From: Chrysophaeum taylorii
Taxonomy: Eukaryota; Sar; Pelagophyceae; Pelagomonadales; Pelagomonadaceae
DNA length: 64,000 nt
Assembly: GCA_029834535.1 (NCBI GenBank)
Contig: JAQMWT010000366.1
Span: forward strand, 1 to 64,000
Reading direction: 5' to 3'
Shown here: in pieces, positions 49,782 to 58,152 of the stretch
Position numbering within the stretch: the first letter of the stretch is position 1
How the letters are laid out: each line of letters opens with the position of its first letter
The notes under the pieces: generated by a model
What the model was told of the DNA's origin: nothing
Database searches by the model: none
What the model saw: only the letters and a program-made list of their open reading frames with translations
Made by a program: the position numbers and the translations under genes

Positions 49782-49974
49782 TAGAGAACAGTAAAAATCA
49801 CTGTGCCTCTGGTAGAGAATGGTGGCAGTGGTAGTGCTGCCTTTCGTCCTGTCCTCTTACGACCGACACAAAGGGCGGCACGGTGTTCGACACAGCGATT
49901 TTTGGGTGTTTAGGTGTGAGATTAAGGGGGGGGGGTGTCCTAACCCTAAACCCTAAATGGAATTTTCTATCTCT
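49782..49974 (+). repeat. ~200-bp terminal direct repeat, right copy
   Basis: Same orientation and ends as 42024-42227 (TAGAGAACAGTAAAAATCAC ... TTTCTATCTCT). It contains G10 and TCCTAACCCTAAACCCTAAA, one CCCTAAA unit more than the left copy. The repeat ends 61 bp from the stop codon of the TMEM184-like gene. If these are LTRs of a minus-strand element, this is the 5' LTR; a tRNA-complementary primer site directly beside it is not obvious. Confidence 0.9.
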
Positions 49975-50035
49975 CGCGACTAAATTATTAGTAGAAAGAA
50001 TTCAAAAACGTGAGTTGTTGTTGTTGTTGTTGTTA

Positions 50036-51193
50036 TTAGAGGCGCGTCCACCAGTCGTCCTGCTCGGGCGGCGGCGCGTCGTTGCTGGCCCCATCGGGTG
50101 ATTTCTGCTCGCGGCGCTGGCGGCGCATTTCGATGCGGTGGCGGCGCGCGACGTTGACTTGCGTAAAGCCGTAGTAGAGGACGCGCGGGCCTTCGCGACA
50201 CATCCTTCCGAGGTCCGCGGTGACGTCGCCGACAAAAAACATGTCTCGGAAGGCGCGGTCGTAGGGCATGGCGCGCTGGTGGACGGGGTCGGGGGGGGGG
50301 TCGGCGACGCCGCGGGCGAAGACGGGAAAGGAGACGGTGGTCGTAGCTTTCGGGGGCTGGTGCTCCGAGGCGGGGAAGACGACCTCGTGGACGGCGGCGA
50401 AGAGGGCCATCTCGATGCAGACGATAAAGTCCGTGAGGCCGGTCTGCGTAGCACCCTCGGAACGGTGCGCGAGCGTGCGCTCGATAACCCCAAAAGCTGC
50501 TAAAAGCGAAATGAGAGTGTACTGCCAGAAGCAGAAGAAGACGACCGCCTTGACCGCGAGAAACTTGGCGAGCGGGCGCGTTTTCTGGAGGGGTTGGCAC
50601 GGGAGCGCGGCGTGGTAGAAGTAGATGAGGTAGTAGAGGGCGAGCGTCACCGACGAATTATTCACGAGCATTACCCAGAGGTAGGGCGAGGTCAACCGCA
50701 AATCGGAGTCGTCGTATCTCCCGACCGCGTAGAATCCCAAAGAGAGAATGGCCGTCAGGGGCCGGACCACCGAATACTGGAGCGTGCAGAGCCGGCAGGT
50801 CTCCAAAAACACAGACATGTCGTGATACCCGAGACAACCGAAAGGCCACCAATGGCGCTGCGGGGGCTGCGCGGCGAAGAAGGTCCGCGCGGCCTCCTCC
50901 CCTCCCATGCAGTCGATCATGAGGGCGAGAAAGTTGTAGATGACGTACGACTCGTAAACGTCGCGCGGCACTTCGAACATCACTGCCAGGTTGATGAAAC
51001 ACAGCGATAGAAACGAATCTAAAGCGTAGATAGGGACCATCCACAAGATCCGAATCACGTATCGCTGCCGCTGGGGCCGAACGTACTTCCGCAAATGCGT
51101 GTTCACCAGGTGGACCGAAAGCCCCACGGCGACCACCGTCGCCCCGGCGGCGATCAGCAAGGCTGCATCATATCTCCCCACAGATGATGACAT
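50036..51193 (-). CDS. TMEM184 / OST-alpha (DUF300, LAZ1-like) membrane protein
   Basis: A 385-residue seven-helix protein. Family blocks are plain: [40 protein letters not shown] with GGEE, then the Cys-bearing [32 protein letters not shown], and [22 protein letters not shown]-alpha forms a steroid transporter with OST-beta in animals, while TMEM184 and plant LAZ1 act in endomembrane or vacuolar signalling; which applies here is unknown. The C-terminal ~100 residues are cytosolic, charged and end in DDWWTRL. Confidence 0.9.
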   Translation of the reverse strand: MSSSVGRYDAALLIAAGATVVAVGLSVHLVNTHLRKYVRPQRQRYVIRILWMVPIYALDSFLSLCFINLAVMFEVPRDVYESYVIYNFLALMIDCMGGEEAARTFFAAQPPQRHWWPFGCLGYHDMSVFLETCRLCTLQYSVVRPLTAILSLGFYAVGRYDDSDLRLTSPYLWVMLVNNSSVTLALYYLIYFYHAALPCQPLQKTRPLAKFLAVKAVVFFCFWQYTLISLLAAFGVIERTLAHRSEGATQTGLTDFIVCIEMALFAAVHEVVFPASEHQPPKATTTVSFPVFARGVADPPPDPVHQRAMPYDRAFRDMFFVGDVTADLGRMCREGPRVLYYGFTQVNVARRHRIEMRRQRREQKSPDGASNDAPPPEQDDWWTRL

Positions 51194-51578
51194 GTCTCGC
51201 GAGGGTTTCTTTCGTTGCTTCTACAAAAAGGAAAAAAAATAAGGGTTATTTATTTATTTAGTTATTACGCCGATAACAACGAATCATCGAATCCCGGGGG
51301 TTCAGGAGAAGAAAAAGAGCATCTCAATCAAGCAAACAAAAACAAGCGAGGCTTAGTACTTTTCCCCATCACCCCCCCCCCCCAAAAAAAAAGGCCACGT
51401 GGCACCAACACGTGGCATCCAGTAAGTTCAAAAAAATACGTGGCTATATTCTCCTACATTCACTTTCTTCATCTTGCCCACCGCGCGATAGCACGGCGGC
51501 GCGCTGGCCTTTGCCCCGTCCTCTCGGGCGGGCATAGACTCTTTTTCAGGCCGAGGCTCTCTCGGGCATGCATACACC

Positions 51579-51611
<33 letters not shown>

Positions 51612-51936
51612 TCCACCGATTTCTGGGGACGTCGCCCCTCGTGAATGAATGAGTCAGTCTTCTCAACTGTGCTGATGATGATGATGATCAGTCTTTTCGT
51701 TTATAAAAGAACAACATCTTTTTCGTGACACATTCTCATAAATGTGCTTCGATTTGGCAGGCAGGCAGGCGGGCGGCTGGCTGGCTGGCTCGCTTATTAT
51801 AGGCATAGTAATATGTAGGTCAACAACGTCGAGAAGAGAGACTCACGTCAATCAAGCTGGAAATTCTTGTGTTGGATCGTCCGTTCGTTCGCACAGTCTG
51901 CGCGCGAGCGGCATGTTCGGTACGTTCGGGGTCGTC

Positions 51937-51968
<32 letters not shown>

Positions 51969-52013
51969 GGAGTTGCGAGTGACTCGCAAAAAGATTGGGA
52001 GAAGAAGAAAAGG
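51194..52013. other. Intergenic: repeats only
   Basis: Contains C10/A10 homopolymers near 51371-51391, (TAG)n at about 51577-51609, ATGATG runs, GGC/TGG runs near 51760-51790 and (CAG)n at 51939-51965. The promoter of the TMEM184-like gene must be at the left end. Open stretches are repeat-derived. Confidence 0.7.
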
Positions 52014-53300
52014 TCAGAGGCGGCCATTATTGGTGGTGGTGGTCGCCGGGAGGAGGTGGGAGAGGAAGGAGAGGTCGTCCTCGCGGGAGTCGGTGCTGGA
52101 GATAGAGGAAGGGAGGTTGGAGCGGGTGGCGCCGTCCATTTTTTTCAAATTCGTTTCCGAGTCGAGGGAGGATATAGACGCAAGTTCGGAGGGAGACTCG
52201 CGGTAGGCGAAGCGGCGCAGGGCCGGGGGTGGCCTGAGGCCGTTGAAGGAGGTGATGCGGTCGCGGTCGAAGGTGAGACGGAGGATGGAAGTACAGCCTT
52301 CGGGCGTAACTCGGAGCAACTCGAACCATTTGGCAGAGCAAAGGTGCTCTATGGTGGCACGACGCTCGGGCTCGACTTGAAGGAGTTGGTCGAGGAGCTT
52401 GCGGACGGGTTCGGAGGGTGGCTCGGCGCAGCCTAGTTTGACGCGCGCGACTGCATCGCGTATTCCTCGAGAAAACGAATCGCAGTCCCCCAAATGTTCG
52501 TAAGGGGGACACCACAGGTCATCAAAGTAGCGGTGCCCTAGAAGCATTTCGACCATGACGGCACCGAGGGACCACATGTCAGCAGCGGCGCCGTCGTACT
52601 GGCGTCTCAGCATGAGTTCCGGAGCGAAGAACCCGGGAGAACCGACGAAATCGTTAAGCAGCGATCCCGCGTGGATCACCGCGCAGAGACCAAAATCGCA
52701 GAGCTTGACGATTCCACCTTCGGGGAGATTACCCCACTCGGTAGGGTGACCGCAGACCAGAATATTCTCCGGCTTTATGTCGCGATGCGCGATGCCGTGG
52801 TTATGGCAATGTCGCAACCCGAGCGCTAGAATTCGAGCTATCTGCTTCACGACGAGCTCCGGACAGCCCTCGGGAAAGTCGTCCAAAAAATTGAAGAGGT
52901 CCCTTTCCCCCTGCTCCATCACGAGATACACAAAACTCGTCGACTGCAGCACGTCCAGGAGCTGACATATTCCGGCGTGCGTGAACCTTCGCATCGCCAA
53001 CACCTCCGTATTTACCCTTCGAATGTTTCGCTTCGATTTGTGCAACGAGTTGTGCTTCTGGACCTTAACCTTGTTGATCGCCTTGACGGCCACGACACCC
53101 TCGATGCCCTCGCGACTGCACTCGAACACCGTCGCAAACTCGCCCTCTCCCAACAACCGTCGGATCTCGTAGCTTCCGATCTTACCGCCCTCCTCAAACG
53201 CCTCCACCAAATCTCCGTCCACAGCGGGGAGGTCCGCCTGGGCGGCCCACGTTGATTCGAGCGCCGCGTTCACGAGCGCAGCTTGCCGACACTCCATCAT
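52014..53300 (-). CDS. Serine/threonine protein kinase (CAMK-like)
   Basis: A 428-residue protein with one kinase domain at about 44-325. All catalytic parts are present: glycine loop LGEGEFATVFE, Lys73 in VAVKAI, Glu99, HRDIKPEN (Asp174), DFG (202-204) and SPGFFAPE, so it should be active. An insert before DFG (GHPTEWGNLPEGG) and another after helix F (YFDDLWCPPYEHLGDCDSF) depart from standard CAMKs. The C-terminal ~90 residues are Ser-rich (SPSELASISSLDSETN), probably regulatory. No EF-hand, PH or other domain is seen. Substrate unknown. Confidence 0.88.
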   Translation of the reverse strand: MMECRQAALVNAALESTWAAQADLPAVDGDLVEAFEEGGKIGSYEIRRLLGEGEFATVFECSREGIEGVVAVKAINKVKVQKHNSLHKSKRNIRRVNTEVLAMRRFTHAGICQLLDVLQSTSFVYLVMEQGERDLFNFLDDFPEGCPELVVKQIARILALGLRHCHNHGIAHRDIKPENILVCGHPTEWGNLPEGGIVKLCDFGLCAVIHAGSLLNDFVGSPGFFAPELMLRRQYDGAAADMWSLGAVMVEMLLGHRYFDDLWCPPYEHLGDCDSFSRGIRDAVARVKLGCAEPPSEPVRKLLDQLLQVEPERRATIEHLCSAKWFELLRVTPEGCTSILRLTFDRDRITSFNGLRPPPALRRFAYRESPSELASISSLDSETNLKKMDGATRSNLPSSISSTDSREDDLSFLSHLLPATTTTNNGRL

Positions 53301-53680
53301 GATGATGCTGATGCTGATGATACTCGCTCTGCTTTTTAGTACTTGTATGCGTTAGGAAGGAATAATACCACGATTTAACTACTTGAGTACAACTTAACCC
53401 AGCATCTTCGAACATACTCAATATTTCGATGGATTCATACTCCTCCTCGCTTATTGTTGCGTTTTTATCATTATAGTCTTGGTCGCCTTGAGCTCGCACA
53501 ACAACAAGTAGAGGAGGTAGGTTCGGCGCGAATGTGATGACTTCTTGCTTTTTTTTTTTTTCGAGGCCATTCACCATTATCCGAGCCGGCAATCTTACGG
53601 GTCTTGCTGGTGTCCTCGGACGGCAAGAAGAACGTCGATGTCTTTTTTTTAAAAAAACGTTGTCGGTTCATACGAAACTC

Positions 53681-53715
<35 letters not shown>

Positions 53716-53852
53716 GCGAGAAGAAGCCGTTGGTTGCGAGGAAGGACCCTTCGTTCGGCCGGAGAGAGCATGATATTATTATGTACGCTTCCTACGTACG
53801 AAAATTACGCCGCGATATGTGATGATGATGATGATGATGAATATGGCGTAGG
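53301..53852. other. Intergenic: promoter side of the kinase gene; repeats
   Basis: Includes poly-T runs near 53548-53560 and 53643-53650, (CTG)n at about 53684-53712 and (GATGAT)n near 53820-53840. No gene is supported. Confidence 0.6.
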
Positions 53853-54075
53853 TTGGCACCTATTCGCCTCCCGGGCGGGCCGGTTGGCAGCCGGAACGTT
53901 CGCAGTGGGACGGGGTATGGCCGGGGGGGGGAGACGGAAGGTTATCGACGAGTTGGTTGTCAGTCACATCGCGGTCTCCTCGTCGCATGGCGACAAGCTT
54001 GATGGTCACTCCCCGCCGACCGACCGACCGACCGACCGACCGACCTTTCGGCGCTCCTCCTCGTCTACAGGCCCG
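53853..54075 (+). repeat. Dispersed ~210-bp repeat, copy B
   Basis: Inverted relative to copy A at 33085-33294 and about 20 kb away. It contains a (CGAC)n expansion (54018-54043) where copy A has CCCACC-type sequence, which explains the length difference. On the plus strand it can be read FAVGRGMAGGGRRKVIDELV, close to the copy A reading. A third copy was not found in the window. Confidence 0.85.
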
Positions 54076-54147
54076 TGATTCCGGACTGGCTCCTGTCGCT
54101 CCGACCTGTGGCTCCCATATGCTCGGGAGAGGTCTGAAGTTAGGTAG

Positions 54148-54611
54148 TTAGAAGAGCCAGCCAGACACCCCCCCCGCGAGGTCGGCGCCCGTCTTCCGCC
54201 AGCCGTACGCGACGACGACATTCGGCCGAGTCGGCATGCCCGAAAACATGGTCTTCTGGGTCCCCGACGACTCCACCGTTCCCGACGCGTGCTTCTCAAC
54301 AAGCAGACCAAGGGGTCGGTCGTTGGGTAGGCAGCCTCTCCCGCAGCAGCGGCGTCGTCGAGCGCAGAGCTCAAACGCAGAGAGGTGTGGAGCACGCAGG
54401 CGTCGAGGGACGGAGGAGTGTTCGCGAGGGAGCGGGTCACGTTCTTTTTTGGACCAACCAAGTGCACGAACTTGCTGTCCTCGTGCACCACTCGTAATAC
54501 GTCGTCGTCGTCAAACGCCGAAAATCCAAAGAAGAAGAGTAAGTAGTTCGCGGCGGAAGAAGAAAGTAAGTAAAGTTTCTCCCAACGGACGGTTCTCCTC
54601 CCAACGGGCAA
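54148..54611 (-). pseudogene. Broken gene fragment upstream of the CDPK
   Basis: The minus strand reads FDDDDVLRVVHEDSKFVHLV and SLANTPPSLDACVLHTSLRL down to PTTDPLVCL, then shifts frame near 54300 and continues as VEKHASGTVESSGTQKTMFS and PNVVVAYGWRKTGADLAGGV to a TAA at 54148-54150. One frameshift would make a ~150-residue product. No family recognised. It sits between the dispersed repeat and the CDPK start, overlapping whatever promoter the CDPK uses. Confidence 0.5.
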
Positions 54612-54743
54612 TAATAGGAGTAGTAGTACATAAAAGTAAACCCTGTTGTTGTTTGTTGCAGCTCTCTAGGCAAAAATTCCCACCTTCGCACAAAAAAAAA
54701 ACCCTGGTCATCATCATCATTAGATCAGAGATCATCAAGAAGA

Positions 54744-56147
54744 ATGGGCAATGAGGCGTCGAGTACGAGTAGCTCAGCAACAAAGGGCGCGGCGAACAAG
54801 AAGAAGGGGCGCAAGCTGCGGACCGAGTACACGGTGCACTCGAAGATCTTGGGCGAGGGCCACTACGGAACCGTCAGGCTGTGCGTCTCCAAGGCCGACA
54901 ACGTGGAGTACGCCGTGAAATCTATAAACAAGTCGCGCGTCTCGAAGACGCAGATGCTGGCGTCCGAGGTGGAGATCATGGCCAAGGTCGACCACCCGAA
55001 CATCATAAAGGTCGTGGATATCTTCGACGAAAAAGATTTTCTTCATATCGTGACGGAATTGTGCACGGGCGGAGAGCTGTTCGAGCGCATCATAGAAAAA
55101 TCCCAGACATCCGAGAAATCTTTTTCTGAAAAGGATGCGTCGGTTGTTCTGAAGCAGATCCTCGAGGCCGTCGCGTACTGCCACGGTCTCGACCCGCCCG
55201 TCGTCCACCGCGACCTCAAGCCAGAAAATTTTCTGTTCAAGGATAAGAGCGAGTCGAGTCCAATCAAGATCATCGACTTTGGCCTCTCCAAGCTCGCTCC
55301 GCGCACCAAGGATCTCATGCACACGCGGGTCGGAACTCCCTACTACATCGCCCCCGAGGTCCTGCGGCGCGACTACACGATGAAGTGCGACGTCTGGTCG
55401 GTCGGAGTTATCGCCTACATTCTGCTGTGCGGGTACCCTCCGTTTTACGGCGACAACGACCGCGAAATCTTCCGCCGCGTTGCTGTTGGCAAGTTCAGCT
55501 TTCCCTCCCCCGAGTGGGACCACATCTCCTCGGCGGCGAAGGACCTCGTGGGCTCGTTGTTGAAGGTGGACGCGGATCTGCGGCCGACGGCCGTCCAAGC
55601 GCTGGAGCACGACTTCTTCAAGCAGAGCTTTGGGAGGAAAGAGGACGCATCCCTCGCGGCCGTTGCGCGCCGCATGCGTCGCTTCGTGCGGATGACGAAA
55701 CTCAAGCGGCTCGCCTTGAACGTCCTGAGCCGGGAACTCACGTCGAACGAACTCCAAAATCTCCGGTCCGTCTTCAACTCTATCGACAAGGACGGGTCCG
55801 GGAAAATTTCCGCCCAGGAACTCCAGGATTCCATCCAGGCCCACACCAAGGACGCCTCCATCAAGGATCTCGTCGAGGCCGTCGACGTCTCCGGCGACCA
55901 GGAGATCGACTACCACGAATTCCTCGCCGCGACCATGCAGCGCAACTGCTACCTCCGCGAAGACAACATCAGACGCGTCTTCGAGCACCTCGACCTCGAC
56001 TCCACGGGCCACATCACCTTCCAAAACCTCATCGACATCACCGGATCTAAAAAGCACGCCGCGGAGCTTCTCAAAGAGGCGGACGTCGACAACGACCGCA
56101 AAATCTCCTACGACGAGTTCAAGGACATCATGGTCGCCAAGCAGTAA
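54744..56147 (+). CDS. Calcium-dependent protein kinase (CDPK)
   Basis: A 467-residue CDPK. It starts MGNEASS, a typical N-myristoylation site. The kinase domain spans about 30-292: loop GEGHYGTV, Lys59, HRDLKPEN (Asp157), DFG (178-180), APEV. An autoinhibitory junction follows (about 300-335), then four EF-hands. Loops 1 (348-359, DKDGSGKISAQE), 2 (381-392, DVSGDQEIDYHE) and 4 (447-458, DVDNDRKISYDE) keep binding residues; loop 3 (417-428) has Asn instead of Glu at position 12 and His at 7, so it probably does not bind Ca2+. CDPKs turn Ca2+ signals directly into phosphorylation and occur in plants, alveolates and some stramenopiles, not animals or fungi. Confidence 0.96.
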   Translation: MGNEASSTSSSATKGAANKKKGRKLRTEYTVHSKILGEGHYGTVRLCVSKADNVEYAVKSINKSRVSKTQMLASEVEIMAKVDHPNIIKVVDIFDEKDFLHIVTELCTGGELFERIIEKSQTSEKSFSEKDASVVLKQILEAVAYCHGLDPPVVHRDLKPENFLFKDKSESSPIKIIDFGLSKLAPRTKDLMHTRVGTPYYIAPEVLRRDYTMKCDVWSVGVIAYILLCGYPPFYGDNDREIFRRVAVGKFSFPSPEWDHISSAAKDLVGSLLKVDADLRPTAVQALEHDFFKQSFGRKEDASLAAVARRMRRFVRMTKLKRLALNVLSRELTSNELQNLRSVFNSIDKDGSGKISAQELQDSIQAHTKDASIKDLVEAVDVSGDQEIDYHEFLAATMQRNCYLREDNIRRVFEHLDLDSTGHITFQNLIDITGSKKHAAELLKEADVDNDRKISYDEFKDIMVAKQ

Positions 56148-56204
56148 TAACTAACTTCCCTCCTCCTCCTCCTCCGCCACTTTTTTTTGGATATATTTAT
56201 AAAT

Positions 56205-56936
56205 TCACCACGTCCGGTACTGGTGATCCTTGCCTTTTTTTATTACGCGAAAAAGGGCATCGACGGCCTCGTGGAGGTGCTCGACCTTGACGGCCGCAAA
56301 TATGAGGTTGTCGGGGCGGAGGATGATCGCGTCGGGGCGCCGGTGATGGCGCCGCCACCTTTTCAACACGGCATCTTCTCTCTCCCCCCCGGGAAGCGAC
56401 ACGACCCTGACGTCGAGCTCGTCGCACGCTCGAAGCTGGGGCGTCGCGACCGCGTCCCGAGGGTCTCTGCCGTCGAACGCGACGAGGCAAAAGGCGTGGA
56501 GGGGGAGACGGCTGATATCTCGAGGAAACCGCGTGCCGACGGCGTGTCGGAATCGCGACGCGTGCTTTACTTCGGTTCCGAGTAAATTTTTGCCAAACTT
56601 GAGAGCGAAAGCGATTCTCCAGCAAACGTCGAGCGTCGACGCGAAGTCGCGCTCTCTGCCGACGACAAACTGGCATCTCGGGACTCCTCGGGGGGGACAC
56701 CCGAAACGGACCTCGGCACCCAGAAGTCTTGCGCGAGCAAGGAGTGTTTCCGTGGTCAACGGCTTCCTGCTGCTGCCGAGGCCGATGCGACGTGCAAGAC
56801 CTTCGTCGCAACTCGCGACGGGTCCGCGCCACATGTCCGAATTTTCCTCCAAGACGCAGGTCTTCACCTCGGCGCTCGCGAGCGCGCACGCGGCGTACAG
56901 TCCAAAGGGACTCGCGCCGATAACGACGACCTCCAT
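56205..56936 (-). CDS. Short flavoprotein-like ORF (FAD-binding N-terminus, no middle domain)
   Basis: A 243-residue protein. The N-terminus MEVVVIGASPFGLYAACALA is a Rossmann beta-alpha-beta with a Ser in place of the middle Gly of GxGxxG, followed by an acidic residue (Glu30) at the end of strand 2, as in FAD-dependent monooxygenases. The last 80 residues (AFCLVAFDGRDP ... DAIILRPDNLIFAA) resemble the thioredoxin-like tail of aromatic hydroxylases (LVRPDG--AWR). The ~250 residues that normally lie between, with the GD motif and substrate site, are missing. It may be a reduced enzyme, a FAD-domain relic, or a non-catalytic protein. Confidence 0.5.
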   Translation of the reverse strand: MEVVVIGASPFGLYAACALASAEVKTCVLEENSDMWRGPVASCDEGLARRIGLGSSRKPLTTETLLARARLLGAEVRFGCPPRGVPRCQFVVGRERDFASTLDVCWRIAFALKFGKNLLGTEVKHASRFRHAVGTRFPRDISRLPLHAFCLVAFDGRDPRDAVATPQLRACDELDVRVVSLPGGEREDAVLKRWRRHHRRPDAIILRPDNLIFAAVKVEHLHEAVDALFRVIKKGKDHQYRTW

Positions 56937-57069
56937 TTTTCGTCGCCGCCGTCGAATGAACTTTTATTTTCCTGTGGTAAAAAAAATTTATTGGTGTCTG
57001 TTTTTTCTTTTTTTTTTTTGGGTCGGACAATTCATGGCGAATGAATCTGAGTCTTTACTGGGGGGGGGG

Positions 57070-57288
57070 CTTCCTTTCCTTTCCTTTCCTTTCCTTTCCT
57101 TTCCTTTCCTTTCCTTTCCTTTCCTTTCCTTTCCTTTCCTTTCCTTTCCTTTCCTTTCCTTTCCTTTCCTTTCCTTTCCTTTCCTTTCCTTTCCTTTCCT
57201 TTCCTTTCCTTTCCTTTCCTTTCCTTTCCTTTCCTTTCCTTTCCTTTCCTTTCCTTTCCTTTCCTTTCCTTTCCTTTCCTTTCCTTTC
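57070..57288 (+). repeat. (TTCCT)n pentamer array
   Basis: About 43 uninterrupted copies of TTCCT across 219 bp, a pure pyrimidine strand directly next to a G9 run (57061-57069). It lies a few bases from a third copy of the 200-bp repeat family. Such mirror-symmetric purine/pyrimidine DNA can form triplexes and is length-unstable. Confidence 0.98.
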
Positions 57289-57293
57289 ATTCA

Positions 57294-57527
57294 AGAGATA
57301 TAGAAAATCTGAATTAGGGTTAGTCCCCCCCCCCTATTCTAGGGTTATAGTTCACTCAACTTATCCACCTTTTGATTTAAGAAAACGTTGTGTTATTATT
57401 CATTCACACCCCGGCTGTCCTCGATTAAGAGACAGTAGATTCGAGGACAGACTACCACTGTTCTCACGCTCTGCTGCTGCTGCTGCTGCTGAAGGGTAAC
57501 GCAGTTGTTTGTTATTACTGTTCTCTA
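57294..57527 (-). repeat. Diverged third copy of the 200-bp repeat, inverted
   Basis: Relative to the copies at 42024 and 49782 this one is reversed: it opens AGAGATATAGAAAATCTGAA, runs through TTAGGGTTAG and C10, and closes TTACTGTTCTCTA, the complement of the TAGAGAACAGTAA end. The middle is diverged and carries a hairpin (CTGTCCTCGA 57415-57424 with TCGAGGACAG 57441-57450) and a (CTG)n tract. It has no second copy nearby, so it would be a solo LTR or a MITE-like insertion. Confidence 0.7.
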
Positions 57528-57755
57528 CTTCCTTCCTCGGACTGCATCATGCGTCCGATTCCTTCGTCGTCGGGATTGCCTACTAAAAGAGATCGTACAG
57601 CCTCTTTTTAAGGCCAACACAATCTCTCTACGCGGGTCATCCTGTCGGGTTCAGCCGTGATGCCTTCGCTCACCCCTTTTCGGCTCTCGTATCGATTATG
57701 AGGGACCCCCAGGCGTTTACTCTTCCCAAGTTCCCCTCGAGAGGGGGGGAGAGCG

Positions 57756-58088
57756 CTACATAAGCGCGCAGGTGGGGCGGCGATGTGCCGCCGCCGCCGA
57801 GATCGCCTCGAACAATCTTGCGCGCTTGGTCGGGTCGACGTCGAGAAGGTCGCCCTCCCTTACGTAGGCCAAGTCCCTCAGCTTTGTGGCTCCGAGGTCT
57901 CTGAGCGTCGTTGTCAGATCCTTCGCATCGACGAGGTCCAAAAAGGCTTCCATCATCGCGCCGTCGACGTCGGAGATACGTTCGGATGAACGGCGCAGCT
58001 CGACGACGTCGATGTCGATCATGGGCTCTGCAACCCTGCGCTCGACGACGTCGATGTCGATGACCTCCTCCTCCTGGCGGTGGTGCAT
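57756..58088 (-). CDS. Small SAM-domain-like protein
   Basis: A 110-residue protein starting at ATG 58088. The N-terminal half carries two imperfect copies of a nine-residue phrase (VIDIDVVER and MIDIDVVEL). Residues about 42-100 (MEAFLDLVDAKDLTTTLRDL, LGATKLRDLAYVREGDLLDV) have the pattern of a sterile-alpha-motif: five short helices with LG-T-L-DL---DL. SAM domains mediate protein self-association. No other domain is seen. Expression is not certain. Confidence 0.5.
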   Translation of the reverse strand: MHHRQEEEVIDIDVVERRVAEPMIDIDVVELRRSSERISDVDGAMMEAFLDLVDAKDLTTTLRDLGATKLRDLAYVREGDLLDVDPTKRARLFEAISAAAAHRRPTCALM

Positions 58089-58152
58089 ACTAATAGATGT
58101 GTAGTAGTGACTCACTCAGAGCACACCACCGTTAAAGAAAGAAGAACATATC

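Noticed and set aside
56988-57290. Open frames of Lys-Gly-Arg or Phe-Leu-Ser repeats
   Set aside because: They are translations of the TTCCT array.
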